A DNA stretch of 64,000 nt, taken from NCBI GenBank assembly GCA_965226775.1, contig CBDDEI010000002.1, positions 248,001 to 312,000 of the forward strand, given 5' to 3'. The DNA is from CBDDEI01 sp965226775. GTDB taxonomy: Bacteria; Chloroflexota; Dehalococcoidia; SHYD01. The position numbers and the translations under genes were made by a program. Under the pieces are notes generated by a model that saw nothing but the letters and a program-made list of their open reading frames with translations, searched no databases and was not told the DNA's origin. Shown in pieces: positions 34,302 to 44,052 of this stretch. Positions within the stretch are counted from its first letter, which is position 1, and each line of letters starts with the position of its first letter.

Positions 34302-35794
34302 TGGCAATAGTGCAGCGCTGGTGGGTGTTGGGAGTGATCTGCGCGGCGGGACTGGCCCTGCGCTGGCCCAGCCCGGACCGTCAGCTGGAGTACGACGAGG
34401 TGGTCAGCCTGCTCTTTGCCCGCATGGACCTGGGGACGATGGTGCAGGCCACTGCGGCGGACACCATGCCGCCCCTCTACTACGCGCTGCTCCACTTCTG
34501 GCAACTGCCGGGCGAGAGCCTTTTCCACGCCCGTCTGCTCTCCGTGATCCTGGGCGTCCTCACCATCCCCCTGCTCTATCTCCTGGGCAAGCGCCTCCTG
34601 GACGAGGGCACAGCCCTGGCGGGCGCGGCGTTGCTGGCCCTTTCGCCCTTCCACGTCTTCTATAGCCACTACGCGCGCATGTACGCGCTGCTGACCCTGC
34701 TCTCCGTCCTGGCCGTGCTGGCGCTCATCGGCTGGCTACGCGGGGGCAGCCGTAAGGGATTGGTCATCGCGGTGCTGTCCACTATCGCGGCCCTCTACGT
34801 CCACAACCTCGCGGCGCTGCTGGTGCTGACCTTGAACCTGCTCTTCCTGCTGACCCGCAACCGTTGGCCGGAGCAGGGCGCGCCACGTCCGCTGCGAGAC
34901 CTTATGATAGTAGACGTGGTATTGGCACTGGCATGGTTGCCCTGGCTCTCCGTGCTGCCCGGACAGCTCGACAAGATAGCCGCCGCCTTCTGGATCCAGC
35001 ATCCTGGAGCGGCAGAGGTCGCGCGCTCCGCCATCGTGTACCACTTTCACTTACCGTTGCCCGATTTGTGGTTGCCTGTTGCGGCCTTCCTGGCCCTGCT
35101 GCTCGTCGCGATTACTGCGGCGGAGGTGCGCCGGGTATGGCTTGAGGAGCCGCCGCGCCGGGCCGGCCTCCTTGCGCTCATCACCTTAGCTTTGGCGCCG
35201 CCGGGCTTCATGTTCCTCCTGTCCCAGGCGCAACCCGTCTACGTGGAGCGGGGCATCCTCCTCTCGGCCTTGGCCTACTACCTCCTCCTCGCGCTGGCCC
35301 TGCGACGCCTGCCGCTGCGGCCTCTGGCCTGGGGCCTCACCGTCGTCTTTGGCCTGGCGCTGGGAGCGGCCCACGTCTACCAAGTGAGCTACGAGGCCTT
35401 CCCTCGCTCGCCCTTTGCCCAGGCGGCGGCCTACCTGGGCGGCGTAGTACAGCCCGGTGACCTGGTGCTCCACGATAACAAGCTGAGCTACTTCCCTACC
35501 TACTACCTTGCGCCGGAGCTGCCGCAAGCGTTCCTGGCCGACCCTCCCGGCTCGCCCAACGATACCCTCGCGCCCGGCACACAGCAGGCCCTTGGCCTCT
35601 ACCCCGTCGCGCTGCCTGATGGCGTCGAGGGACGCTCCCGGGTGTGGCTGGTGGCCTTCGACCAGGCGCTGCAAGAGGGACGCGCCGCGGGCCAGCCACT
35701 GGCAAGCAAAGCCTGGCTGGACGACCGTTACACGAGGACAGACCAGGCTCAGGTGGGCGATCTGCGCCTCTATCTCTATACCTTGGAGCACTAA
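34301..35794 (+). CDS. Family 39 (PMT-like) glycosyltransferase
   Basis: A 497-residue transferase with a typical GT39 first loop: RQLEYDEVVSLLFARMDLG (acidic DE pair) and DTMPPLYYALLHFWQLPGE, then SPFHVFYSHYARMYALLTLL in the third segment. These motifs match dolichyl- or polyprenyl-phosphate-sugar transferases. About 11 membrane segments, then a short outer domain (YFPTYYLAPELPQAF). It is closely similar in layout to the gene at 37359 (same MPPLYY and FQVFYGQETRMYAL-type motif), so the two are paralogues. It overlaps the gene before it by one base and abuts the next one. Confidence 0.85.
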   Translation: MAIVQRWWVLGVICAAGLALRWPSPDRQLEYDEVVSLLFARMDLGTMVQATAADTMPPLYYALLHFWQLPGESLFHARLLSVILGVLTIPLLYLLGKRLLDEGTALAGAALLALSPFHVFYSHYARMYALLTLLSVLAVLALIGWLRGGSRKGLVIAVLSTIAALYVHNLAALLVLTLNLLFLLTRNRWPEQGAPRPLRDLMIVDVVLALAWLPWLSVLPGQLDKIAAAFWIQHPGAAEVARSAIVYHFHLPLPDLWLPVAAFLALLLVAITAAEVRRVWLEEPPRRAGLLALITLALAPPGFMFLLSQAQPVYVERGILLSALAYYLLLALALRRLPLRPLAWGLTVVFGLALGAAHVYQVSYEAFPRSPFAQAAAYLGGVVQPGDLVLHDNKLSYFPTYYLAPELPQAFLADPPGSPNDTLAPGTQQALGLYPVALPDGVEGRSRVWLVAFDQALQEGRAAGQPLASKAWLDDRYTRTDQAQVGDLRLYLYTLEH

Positions 35795-37369
35795 ATGGAG
35801 CCACTAGAGCAGCCACAGCAACATACCGCCACGCTACGCGCCAGGGACTACCGTGTCCTAGTGGGCCTGGTCCTCTTCGCGTTCTTTCTCCGCATGCTGG
35901 TGGCTTCGCTGCTCCCCTTCCCCTCCCTGGACGACCCCGCGCTCTACTACACCACCGCGGCGCACTTGGCCGACGGCCGCGGCTTGGTGAGCGACGTCAT
36001 CTGGAGCCACCTAGTTCCCTTTGACTCAGTGTCTCACCCCAGCAACGAGCATTGGATGCCCCTCACCGTGTTTGTTCTGGCGGCCGCGTTCGCCGTGGCC
36101 GGGACCAGCTTGTCCATCGCCCAAGCGGTCGGCGCGCTCTTGGGGGCGCTGGTCGCCTGCCTCGCATGGCTCATCGCGCGCGATGCCCTTGCCCCCACGG
36201 ATGGCTGGCGCTGGCGCGCGCTCTTTGCCGGCGCGCTGGTAGCCCTGAATCCGCTGCTGGTCTACCAATCGGTGACGGTGGACAGCGCCGTCTACTTCAC
36301 CCTGCTGGGCGGAGCGTGCCTCTGGCTGGCTGGCCGCACGCCCCAGGGCGCAACGCCGCATCCGCTGGTGGGCGCGCTGGCCGGCCTCTCCTACTTGGCC
36401 CGCAGCGAGGGCATTGTGCTGCTGGCGTTTATCGCCGCCCGTACTTGGAAGGACGCGCCGCCCGCGGAGCGCATCCGGCAACTTTCCGTGCTGATCCTTC
36501 CCGCCGCGCTGGTGATGGCGCCGTGGCTCCTTCGCAACACGCTGACCTTCGGCGCGCCGCTGCCCGTGCCAACCCTCGCCCTCGCGCTCCTTCCCGACTA
36601 TCCCACCCTCTTTCACTACGGCCAGCCTAGCTACTGGGACGGCCTGCCGCCGCTCCCAATTGGCGAGATCGTCATATCTCGCATAGCAGGGCTGATACAC
36701 AACCTCTTTATCCTGGTAGGCCAGGCCCTCTTCCCCTGGGCCTTCTTCCTGCCGGCGGGGCTCATCGCCTCTAGCCATCGCTCGCCGCTGGGCACGGCCA
36801 CTGCTGCCATGGTGGCGCTATTCCTTGCCAGCGCGCTGCTCTTCCCTGTCCTCACACTCTCGGGCTCGTTCTATCACGCGGTGGGCGCAGTGCTTCCTGG
36901 ACTCACGGTGGCCGGACTCCTGGGCGCGGAGCGCATCGGCCGCATCCTGGGAGGCCGCTTCTTCAGCGACCCCGAGTTCCTCTCCATGCTCAGCGTGGTG
37001 GCCGCCGCCGCCCTGACCATGGCCCAGCTCGGCCTCTTTGCCGGCTACGCTGCGGAATTGCACCACTCCTGGCAGCAGGAGTTCGGCGATGCTTCCGCCT
37101 GGCTCCAGGAGCGCGATGCCGGCGCGGTGCTTTCGACGCAGCCGCACAGCCTCAACTACGCGAGCGGCCTGCCCGCAGTGATGCTCCCCGCCAGCGACTC
37201 ACCGGCTGTGGCCGAGCAGGTGGCCCGGAGGTACGGCGCGCGCTACGTGGTGGGCTTTGGACGCTTTGGACGCTACCCCGACGCGCTGGACAGCCCCGAG
37301 GGCGCAGCTTTCACCCAGGCCTACCGCAACGGCAACGTGTGGATCTACGAGCTGCAAGATGCCCCGTAA
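35795..37369 (+). CDS. PMT-like polytopic membrane protein, SHPS-WMPL type
   Basis: A 524-residue protein with about 11 membrane segments. Its first outer loop has SLDDPALYYTTAAHLADGRG then DSVSHPSNEHWMPLTVFVLA, a pattern shared with the gene at 44463 (SLSHPSHLYWMPLASLL), so the pair are paralogues. A typical LARSEGIVLLAFIA segment and a C-terminal soluble domain (LQERDAGAVLSTQPHSLNYA) follow. The Asp pair in LDDPALYY is the likely catalytic or metal site. Starts at 35795 directly after the previous stop (TAA ATG). Donor and acceptor are unknown. Confidence 0.8.
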   Translation: MEPLEQPQQHTATLRARDYRVLVGLVLFAFFLRMLVASLLPFPSLDDPALYYTTAAHLADGRGLVSDVIWSHLVPFDSVSHPSNEHWMPLTVFVLAAAFAVAGTSLSIAQAVGALLGALVACLAWLIARDALAPTDGWRWRALFAGALVALNPLLVYQSVTVDSAVYFTLLGGACLWLAGRTPQGATPHPLVGALAGLSYLARSEGIVLLAFIAARTWKDAPPAERIRQLSVLILPAALVMAPWLLRNTLTFGAPLPVPTLALALLPDYPTLFHYGQPSYWDGLPPLPIGEIVISRIAGLIHNLFILVGQALFPWAFFLPAGLIASSHRSPLGTATAAMVALFLASALLFPVLTLSGSFYHAVGAVLPGLTVAGLLGAERIGRILGGRFFSDPEFLSMLSVVAAAALTMAQLGLFAGYAAELHHSWQQEFGDASAWLQERDAGAVLSTQPHSLNYASGLPAVMLPASDSPAVAEQVARRYGARYVVGFGRFGRYPDALDSPEGAAFTQAYRNGNVWIYELQDAP

Positions 37370-38849
37370 CCAGGCCATGCTTGCGCTGCGGCCTCAGGCG
37401 CTCCTGGCTGCGGTGCTGCTCCTGGCCTTTGGTTTACGGGTGGTTACCCTCGGCCAGCAGAGCCTCTGGTACGACGAAGCCTTCAGCCTGCTCCTGGCGC
37501 GCTATGACTTAAGCGAGATCGTGGCGCGCACGTCTCTGGACACTATGCCGCCCCTCTATTACTGGCTGCTCCACCTCTGGGGCGCGGGTGCGCCGGTGGA
37601 CTTCTCTCCTCGCTTGCTCTCCGCCATCGCGGGCACGCTGTCCGTGGCATTGGTCTACGCCGTGGGGCGGCAACTTATGGACTCAGGTGTGGGCCTCTGG
37701 GCGGCCCTCTTCACGGCGGTCGCGCCCTTCCAGGTCTTCTACGGCCAGGAGACCCGCATGTATGCGTTGTTGGGCCTCTGGAACCTCCTGGCTGCCTGGG
37801 GCTTCCTCCTAGGCTGGAAGGAGCAGCGACGCCTTGGCTGGGCGCTCTACGGCTTGGGCGCCGGCCTGGCCTTCTACACCCACGCGCTGGGAGGTCTGCC
37901 ATCCCTGGCGCTCCTGGCTTGGGGCATGGCGGCTTCCGTCAACGCCCGCGAGCCTTCCCGGCTGCGCGCGCCCCTCATCGCACTCGTCGTGGCGGGCATC
38001 TGCTACCTGCCCTGGCTCACCGTGCTGCTGGGACAGGCGCGCGCCGTGTTGTCCTCCTTCTGGGCCAGTCCTCCCAGCGTTATCAGTCCCTTAGCGAGCC
38101 TTTACGTTTTCTTCCAGGGCCCCTTTGCCAACCCGGCGTGGATGCCCCTAGCCCTGACCGCCGTGCTTGCGCCCCTTGCCCTAACGGTCTACGCGCTCAC
38201 CCGCCACCCCGGCCCCGACCCCGCAGACCTGAGCTTCCTCTGGGCGTGGCTGGCGCTCCCGTTGCTCGCCCTGCTTCTCTTCTCCCTCGTGCGTTCGGTC
38301 TACCTGGAACGGGTGGTCATCGGCGCGAGCTTTCCCGTCTACCTGCTCCTGGGCTGGGCCGCCGCCCGCCTTCAGCCGCGCGCGCTGGGCCTCGCGCTGG
38401 CCGCGGCGGTACTCTGCTCCGCCGGCGCGGGGCTGACCCTCTGGTTTACCGACGCCGCTTACGGCAAGCCGCCCCTGCGCGCGGCCGCCGCGGCGGTCAA
38501 CGAGGCGTGGCAGGAGGGCTCGCCGGTCCTGCACACCAGCGACGGCAGCATGCTCCCCTTCCTCCTCTACGCGCCCGATCTCCCCAACACCCTCCTAGAC
38601 GGCGACCCCGAACGCGCCGGCCGCACTGCCCGCGCCCGCAGCACTTACGAAGCCTTGGGTATCGTCCCGCTGTCTCTCGAAGAGGCTGTGGGCGACGCGA
38701 CTGAGTTCTTCCTGGTCGTCGCGCTGGACCACAGCGTAGCCTTCCAGCGCGCCCTCGCCGACCGCATCGACCAGCGCTACCGGCGCGTCGCAGAACAGGA
38801 CGTGGGCGGTATCACCGTGCGACGCTATCAGACCGGAGCCGGGCCATGA
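37359..38849 (+). CDS. Family 39 (PMT-like) glycosyltransferase
   Basis: A 496-residue GT39 protein from the ATG at 37359; an ATG at 37377, 8 nt past the preceding stop, is an alternative. Catalytic loop: QQSLWYDEAFSLLLARYDLS, then DTMPPLYYWLLHLWGAG. The third segment has APFQVFYGQETRMYALLGLW. These are hallmarks of the family. About 11 membrane segments, with a short outer C-terminal domain (EGSPVLHTSDGSMLPFLLYA). The open frame runs further upstream to 37257, but that part overlaps the coding end of the gene before and is rejected. A paralogue of the gene at 34301. Confidence 0.85.
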   Translation: MPRNQAMLALRPQALLAAVLLLAFGLRVVTLGQQSLWYDEAFSLLLARYDLSEIVARTSLDTMPPLYYWLLHLWGAGAPVDFSPRLLSAIAGTLSVALVYAVGRQLMDSGVGLWAALFTAVAPFQVFYGQETRMYALLGLWNLLAAWGFLLGWKEQRRLGWALYGLGAGLAFYTHALGGLPSLALLAWGMAASVNAREPSRLRAPLIALVVAGICYLPWLTVLLGQARAVLSSFWASPPSVISPLASLYVFFQGPFANPAWMPLALTAVLAPLALTVYALTRHPGPDPADLSFLWAWLALPLLALLLFSLVRSVYLERVVIGASFPVYLLLGWAAARLQPRALGLALAAAVLCSAGAGLTLWFTDAAYGKPPLRAAAAAVNEAWQEGSPVLHTSDGSMLPFLLYAPDLPNTLLDGDPERAGRTARARSTYEALGIVPLSLEEAVGDATEFFLVVALDHSVAFQRALADRIDQRYRRVAEQDVGGITVRRYQTGAGP

Positions 38850-40018
38850 CCCCCACGCCGGCCTTGCTGCAAAACCCGGCCCTCCGCAGCAGCCTCAGGT
38901 CGGCGGCGACGGCGTTCCTCATTTCCCGGGGCTTTGTGCTGGCCGCAGTGCTGGCAGCGCCTTTGCTGCTGGTGCAGGAGGTCTCACCGGACCTGGTCCC
39001 GCCGCCCTACCATACACCGGCCTTCTGGGTGGTAGACGCCCTAGCCCGTTGGGATGCCTGGCGTTATCTGAGCGTAGCCAGCATCGGCTACCGGGAGGGC
39101 TACCTGGGCGCAAACCCCCAGATCTTCCCCCTCTACCCTGCGCTCATGCGTCTACTGGGGGGCTGGTTTGGCGATGCAGGGCTTGCCTATGCCGGCTTCT
39201 TCATTGCCAACGGGGCCTTCTTTGCTGCACTAACGCTGCTCCATCTCCTGGTGCGGGAGCGCTACGACAAGGCGGTTGCGGATAGAAGCGTCCTCTACCT
39301 CGCCGTCTTCCCCACCTCCTTCTTCTTCAGCGCCCTCTACGCGGAATCGCTCTTCCTGCTGTTGAGCCTCGGCTGCTGCTACGCCTTGGAGCAGCGCCGC
39401 TGGGTGCTTTCCGGCGCGCTAGGCTTCTTGGCGGCGCTGACCCGCGCGCCGGGCGTTTTTCTCGTTATCGTGCTGCTCTGGGAGTTCCTCCGGCAGCCGG
39501 GCGGCCTGCGGCAAGCGAAACCGGCCCAGCTGCTCTCGCTCCTACTGCCGCCCGCCGGGCTATTGCTGTTCATGGGCGTCCTAGCCCAGCAGATAGGCGA
39601 TCCGTTGGGCTTCGTGCGGGTGCAGACCCAGTGGGGCCGTGAACTGGAGCTGCCTACGGGCAACCTCACCAGCCTCATAGAGGCAGTCACCAGCGGTGGC
39701 GCGCAGTTTCCCACCTTTGGACTGCTCTTTCCTCTGACCCTAACCATCCTCTTCATTGCAGTGGGCCTCAAAGCGCTGGGCGGGCTGCCTTCTCTGTACC
39801 GGGTGTGGTTCTGGGTCTATTTGGGCGTCATCCTCTCTGCTCCCGCGGGCGCGGCCTTCCTGAGCGTCACCCGCTTCCTGGCGGTGGCCTTCCCGGCGTT
39901 CATCGGCCTGGCCCGCTGGGGAGACCGGCGCTGGTTCCACCTGGGCTACCTCACCCTTAGCCTCCTCTTCCTCACCTTCAGCACCATCCTCTTCTCACGT
40001 TGGTACTGGGTGGCATAA
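38846..40018 (+). CDS. PIG-V/mannosyltransferase-2-like membrane transferase
   Basis: A 390-residue polytopic enzyme with the PIG-V-like pattern: ARWDAWRYLSVASIGYREGY, FPLYPALMRLLGGWFGDAGL, then LAVFPTSFFFSALYAESLFL and LGFLAALTRAPGVFLVIVLL. In eukaryotes PIG-V adds the second mannose of the GPI anchor; bacterial relatives use polyprenyl-phosphate mannose and are found in Chloroflexota and Actinobacteria. The WDA motif contains the catalytic Asp. It overlaps the previous gene by 4 nt (ATGA). Confidence 0.82.
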   Translation: MTPTPALLQNPALRSSLRSAATAFLISRGFVLAAVLAAPLLLVQEVSPDLVPPPYHTPAFWVVDALARWDAWRYLSVASIGYREGYLGANPQIFPLYPALMRLLGGWFGDAGLAYAGFFIANGAFFAALTLLHLLVRERYDKAVADRSVLYLAVFPTSFFFSALYAESLFLLLSLGCCYALEQRRWVLSGALGFLAALTRAPGVFLVIVLLWEFLRQPGGLRQAKPAQLLSLLLPPAGLLLFMGVLAQQIGDPLGFVRVQTQWGRELELPTGNLTSLIEAVTSGGAQFPTFGLLFPLTLTILFIAVGLKALGGLPSLYRVWFWVYLGVILSAPAGAAFLSVTRFLAVAFPAFIGLARWGDRRWFHLGYLTLSLLFLTFSTILFSRWYWVA

Positions 40019-40028
40019 GGACGCTGGA

Positions 40029-42419
40029 ATGAGCCTGGCTCCCGCGGCGCCCTCGACCGCTTTGCCCTTGCTGCGTCTGGGCTTGGCCCTCACCGCGGCG
40101 GTGGCCTTTGCTCTGGACGCCGAGCCCTTCCACCGTTACCTGCGGGCGGTAGCCATCACCCCGGAGCTGCTCCAGACGGAAGCGCCTCCCGGCTACCTGC
40201 GGGTCACGGCCTACACCCTCCTCGGCTTCGTCCTACTGCTCATCGCTGCGCAACGGCGTTTGGGAGCGCGTTCTCTCCACGTCGCCTTAGGCATCGGGTT
40301 TCTGCTCGTTCTGGTTCCCAACCTCCTAGCATCATTCAGCGCGCCTCACTACGGCGTGGACAGCGTCTCCTACACCCGCTACGCCACCGGCCTGCTGCTG
40401 GAGGGGAAGCACCCCTACGCCGATTTCGAAGCCGCCGAGGCGCTCCAACGCTACCCCGTCCGGGACACCGCGGTCACGTACACCAACGACGGCAGGCTGA
40501 TGAACGTATTCAACTACCCGCCGGGGTCTTTCCTGATCCTCGCCCCCCTCTACGTTTTGGGCGACATCGACCCGCGCTGGCTCTACGGCCTCGCGTTCTT
40601 CTTTATCGCGGCGATGCTGCTCTGGCGCGCGCCTCCCTCGCTGCGACCGCTGGCGCTGGGCTTTCTCGGCTTCCACCAGTTCTTCGCATTGTGGGCCGTT
40701 CCTGGCGGCGTCGCCGAGCCCCTCTGGATGGCCCTGCTGCTGGTCGCGTGGCTGCTGCGCGATCGCCCAGTGCTGGGCGGCGCAGTCCTTGGGTTGGCGC
40801 TGGCGGTGAAGCAATTCGCCTGGTTCTTTTACCCTTACTACCTCATCATCGAGTACCGGGAGCGCGGCTTGCGGGCGGCTATTCAGGCAGGGGCCATTGG
40901 AGCAGGCGTCTTCGCGCTAGCCAACCTCCCCTTCCTGGTCACCGACCCCGCCGCGTGGCTGGAAGGCATAACCGCGCCCTTAACGCAGCCGCTGCCGCCC
41001 ATTGGCATAGGCATCGCCCGCTGGGCCACCCTGGCCTTCCCGGACGTACCCAAGATGGCGTACACCTTGCTCCTAGGCGGCGGGATTATCGCAGCGCTGG
41101 GCGTCTTCTGGCGTTGGGGCGGGCGGTATCCGGCGCTCACCTTTGTGCTGCCCTGGCTGCCCCTCTGGTTCTCCTGGCGCTGTCTTTCGGCCTACTTCTA
41201 CCTGATGCCCATCATGGTGCTCTTTGTCTTTTTTGAGCAGTGGCGCAAGGAGGATACGGCCGTGGCCGCCCAAAGTACGGCTCCCCTGCTCCTGCCGTTG
41301 TCGCTGCTCCTCGCCTCCCTGGTAGCGTTCGCACTGCACAGCACCTACCAGGCCTACTTCCTGTGGGAGCTGCTGGTGAACCAGGGGATGCCTCTGTCGC
41401 AGCTCCAGGACTTGGCGCTCTTGAGCATGCTCCTGACCACCCTAGGGCTGAGCCTTATCGTGACCGCAGCGATGGTGCGGGATCGCTCGCCCAGTGCCCT
41501 GCGCTTCTCCCTCTTCGGCAGCGGGCTGCTGCTGGCGCTGGTAACCCTGGCGGGTATTCAGAGTGCGCAGACCTACCAGGTGGACGCTGGACTCTCACCC
41601 CACTACGCTGCGGAGCTCCTACTGCGCGGCGAGAACCCCTACGAGGCATGGAACATGGAAGCCGCCGCGGCTCGTTTCAAGGTGCCGGAAGCGCTGCTGG
41701 TAACCGCTCCCTCTAAGGACGCCTTTGGCTATCCCGCGGGGTCTTTCCTACTCCCCGCGCCCCTTGTTGCCCTGGGCCTCCCGAACCTGCGCCTTCTCTA
41801 TGGCTTTGCCCAGATAGCCCTGGTGGTGTTCGCCTTGGCGCGCGCGCCGCAAGCGCTCAAACCCATCACGCTTGCTGTGGCCACAACCATTGCGGGCCTG
41901 AGCTTCCTCTTTGCGGGCGAGGGCTACAACGACATCCTGCTGGCGTGGCTGCTGCTGGGCGCATGGCTCCTGCGCGACCGCCCGCTGCTGGGCAGCCTGG
42001 CGCTGGGATTAGGGCTGGCATTCAAGCAGGCGGCCTGGCCCTTCCTGCCCTTTTATCTCATTGTGTTGCACCGCCGTCACGGCCTCGCGCCCGCCCTCCG
42101 GGGAGCTGCCCTCTCTCTCGGACTCTTCCTGCTGCTGAACGCGCCCTGGGCGCTTACCGCTCCCGATGCGTGGGCCCGCGGACTGCTGGCTCCCGCCTCG
42201 GTGGCTACGCTCCCCATCCCGGCGCTGCTAGCCTTGACGGGCTTTGGTCTTGCCATCGCCGTCTTCTACCGCTGGCGCAGCCTCTGGGAGCGCGCTGCGC
42301 TGGCCCTGCCCTGGGCGCCGCTATGGTTCACTTGGGCCAGCCAGTTCAGCCTCTTCCACACGCTGCCCCTAGTCTTCCTGACCGCGGCCGTGTCCGACAA
42401 CCGCGAGGAGGAAGTATGA
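40029..42419 (+). CDS. Internally duplicated GT87-like membrane protein (two fused transferase units)
   Basis: A 796-residue protein with about 20 membrane segments made of two homologous halves. Unit 1 (about 107-405) has HYGVDSVSYTRYATGLLLEG, NYPPGSFLILAPL, WLLRDRPVLGGAVLGLALAV then KQFAWFFYPYYLI and LPWLPLWFSW. Unit 2 (about 515-786) repeats GLSPHYAAELLLRGENPYEA, GYPAGSFLLPAPL, WLLRDRPLLGSLALGLGLAF then KQAAWPFLPFYLI and LPWAPLWFTW. The order and spacing match, showing a tandem duplication and fusion. The unit resembles GT87/DUF2029 polyprenyl-phosphate-mannose-type transferases. Its acceptor is unknown. It lies 10 nt after the PIG-V-like gene and overlaps the next by 4 nt. Confidence 0.8.
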   Translation: MSLAPAAPSTALPLLRLGLALTAAVAFALDAEPFHRYLRAVAITPELLQTEAPPGYLRVTAYTLLGFVLLLIAAQRRLGARSLHVALGIGFLLVLVPNLLASFSAPHYGVDSVSYTRYATGLLLEGKHPYADFEAAEALQRYPVRDTAVTYTNDGRLMNVFNYPPGSFLILAPLYVLGDIDPRWLYGLAFFFIAAMLLWRAPPSLRPLALGFLGFHQFFALWAVPGGVAEPLWMALLLVAWLLRDRPVLGGAVLGLALAVKQFAWFFYPYYLIIEYRERGLRAAIQAGAIGAGVFALANLPFLVTDPAAWLEGITAPLTQPLPPIGIGIARWATLAFPDVPKMAYTLLLGGGIIAALGVFWRWGGRYPALTFVLPWLPLWFSWRCLSAYFYLMPIMVLFVFFEQWRKEDTAVAAQSTAPLLLPLSLLLASLVAFALHSTYQAYFLWELLVNQGMPLSQLQDLALLSMLLTTLGLSLIVTAAMVRDRSPSALRFSLFGSGLLLALVTLAGIQSAQTYQVDAGLSPHYAAELLLRGENPYEAWNMEAAAARFKVPEALLVTAPSKDAFGYPAGSFLLPAPLVALGLPNLRLLYGFAQIALVVFALARAPQALKPITLAVATTIAGLSFLFAGEGYNDILLAWLLLGAWLLRDRPLLGSLALGLGLAFKQAAWPFLPFYLIVLHRRHGLAPALRGAALSLGLFLLLNAPWALTAPDAWARGLLAPASVATLPIPALLALTGFGLAIAVFYRWRSLWERAALALPWAPLWFTWASQFSLFHTLPLVFLTAAVSDNREEEV

Positions 42420-43876
42420 CCAGCGCGGGCTTCGCCTTCCGTGCGCTTCTTGGTAGCGCCGCCCTCTACCTGTTCGCGGCCTCGGCGTTTGCCGGCGCAC
42501 TCGGCTACCCACTAGATGACGCCTGGATTCATCAGACGCTGGCGCGCAATCTGGTGGAGCGCGGCGAGTGGTCTATCAACCCCGGCACGCCCGCGGCCGT
42601 CTCCACCGCGCCGCTGTGGACGCTGCTGCTGACCCCGGCCTATCTGCTCCCCATCCCTCCGTTAGCCTGGACCTACCTTCTGGGAGGACTAGCCCTAGCC
42701 TGGGTTGCCTGGGAGACCTTTAAGCTAGCCACCCTCCTCTTTCCCGATGATGAGGAGTCGCCCGGCATGGCTGCGCTGCTGGTGCCCTGCGAATGGCACC
42801 TCATCTGGGCAGGCTTCTCCGGCATGGAAACGCCTCTCTTTGCCGCGCTCAGCCTTGCGGTGCTGCGGATGGGCCTGCAGCAAACTGCGCTCAACCTCCG
42901 GCACTGGGGCGTGCTGCTCACCCTGCTTGTCCTCACCCGCCCAGAAGGCTTGCTCCTAGGCGCACTCATTCTCGTGTGGCGGTTCTTCCGTCCGAGCGCG
43001 CCGGAAGGGTTGGTCGAAAGGCTGCGGCCGGTAATCCCCCTAGTCGTCGCGCTCCTGGCGCTGGGTGCCCTGAACCTCGCGTTGAGCGGCCAGCCTCTGC
43101 CCAGCACTCTTGTTGCGAAGAACGCCGCCTACGGCTTCGGCTTCGACCTCGCCGACTACGGGCGGTTCATTGCAGACGCTACGTTGGAGCTGTCCAGCGG
43201 CCTGCTCTTGCTGCTCATACCAGGCATCCTGTACACCATCTGGCGGCGACTCCCCGGCGGCCATAGCGACGGCTGGTTGCCGCTGCTGTGGGTAGTGGGC
43301 CTGATGGGCGCGTACGCCGTCTGGCTACCGGCGGTCTACCATCATGGCCGCTATCTTATGCCGTTGATGCCCCTGCTCCTCATCTATGGTGTCCAGGGCA
43401 GCCGCGCGCTGCTGCAAGCGCGCCCGTATCCGCTGCTTGCCGGCGTGGCCCCGTGGATCATGGCCGCTCTGGTTGCGATGTCCTGGCTGCGGGGCGCGGA
43501 TATCTATCGAGAAAACGTGGCGTTCAGCCAAAAGCAGCAAGTGACCCTCGCCCGCTGGATTAGCCAGAATACGCCAGAGGACGCCCGCATCGCCGGCCAC
43601 GACATCGGTGCACTGGGCTACTTTAGCCAGCGACCGATCATAGATATGGCGGGGCTAGCAACCCAGGAACTCACCAACAGCCCCAAAGACGTCGAGCGCA
43701 TCCTGGCTGTGCTTCAGGAGCAGGGTGTCACGTATCTGCTGGTGCAGCCGAGCTGGTTCCCGTCCCTTTACGCGCGCCTCCAAGCCGAGCCTAACGTTGA
43801 GGTGGTTCAGGAGGGACCCAAGACCATTCACGGGCCGTCTTACAGCTTCCAAGTGCTGCATTTTGGGGAGGATTAG
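42416..43876 (+). CDS. PMT-like polytopic membrane protein, last of the contiguous array
   Basis: A 486-residue protein from the ATG at 42416, which overlaps the preceding stop in ATGA. The first loop has GYPLDDAWIHQTLARNLVER and INPGTPAAVSTAPLWTLLLT, with the Asp pair typical of GT-C transferases; then LIWAGFSGMETPLFAALSLA and LVLTRPEGLLLGALILVWRF. A soluble end (GHDIGALGYFSQRPIIDMAG) follows. This layout is shared by many Actinobacterial and Chloroflexota proteins of unknown acceptor. The long open frame extending upstream to 41945 is the antiphase of the preceding gene and is rejected. Confidence 0.8.
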   Translation: MTSAGFAFRALLGSAALYLFAASAFAGALGYPLDDAWIHQTLARNLVERGEWSINPGTPAAVSTAPLWTLLLTPAYLLPIPPLAWTYLLGGLALAWVAWETFKLATLLFPDDEESPGMAALLVPCEWHLIWAGFSGMETPLFAALSLAVLRMGLQQTALNLRHWGVLLTLLVLTRPEGLLLGALILVWRFFRPSAPEGLVERLRPVIPLVVALLALGALNLALSGQPLPSTLVAKNAAYGFGFDLADYGRFIADATLELSSGLLLLLIPGILYTIWRRLPGGHSDGWLPLLWVVGLMGAYAVWLPAVYHHGRYLMPLMPLLLIYGVQGSRALLQARPYPLLAGVAPWIMAALVAMSWLRGADIYRENVAFSQKQQVTLARWISQNTPEDARIAGHDIGALGYFSQRPIIDMAGLATQELTNSPKDVERILAVLQEQGVTYLLVQPSWFPSLYARLQAEPNVEVVQEGPKTIHGPSYSFQVLHFGED

Positions 43877-43906
43877 TCAAACGCTGCAGTAAGTGCGCCG
43901 CGTCTC

Positions 43907-43937
43907 TTGACGCAGGTTGGGGAGGTAGCTCTACAAT
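43907..43937 (+). promoter_or_regulatory. Candidate promoter for the pilin gene
   Basis: TTGACG (43907-43912) and TACAAT (43932-43937) are separated by 19 nt in an AT-richer spacer just after the membrane protein gene ends, about 115 nt upstream of the pilin ATG. The spacer length is long for sigma70, so this is tentative. Confidence 0.3.
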
Positions 43938-44052
43938 AATCCATCGAGTTACGAGTATCAGGACCGGATAGCACATCTATACCCCCTGTATGATAAATGG
44001 AATTGTCCTTGTGCTTGGCGCTCGAAATCTATTGGAAGGGAGTAAGAGGGCT

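Noticed and set aside
41945..42415. 157-codon N-terminal extension of the membrane protein at 42416
   Set aside because: It is an out-of-frame reading of the preceding duplicated transferase gene; the ATGA-overlapping ATG at 42416 fits the array.
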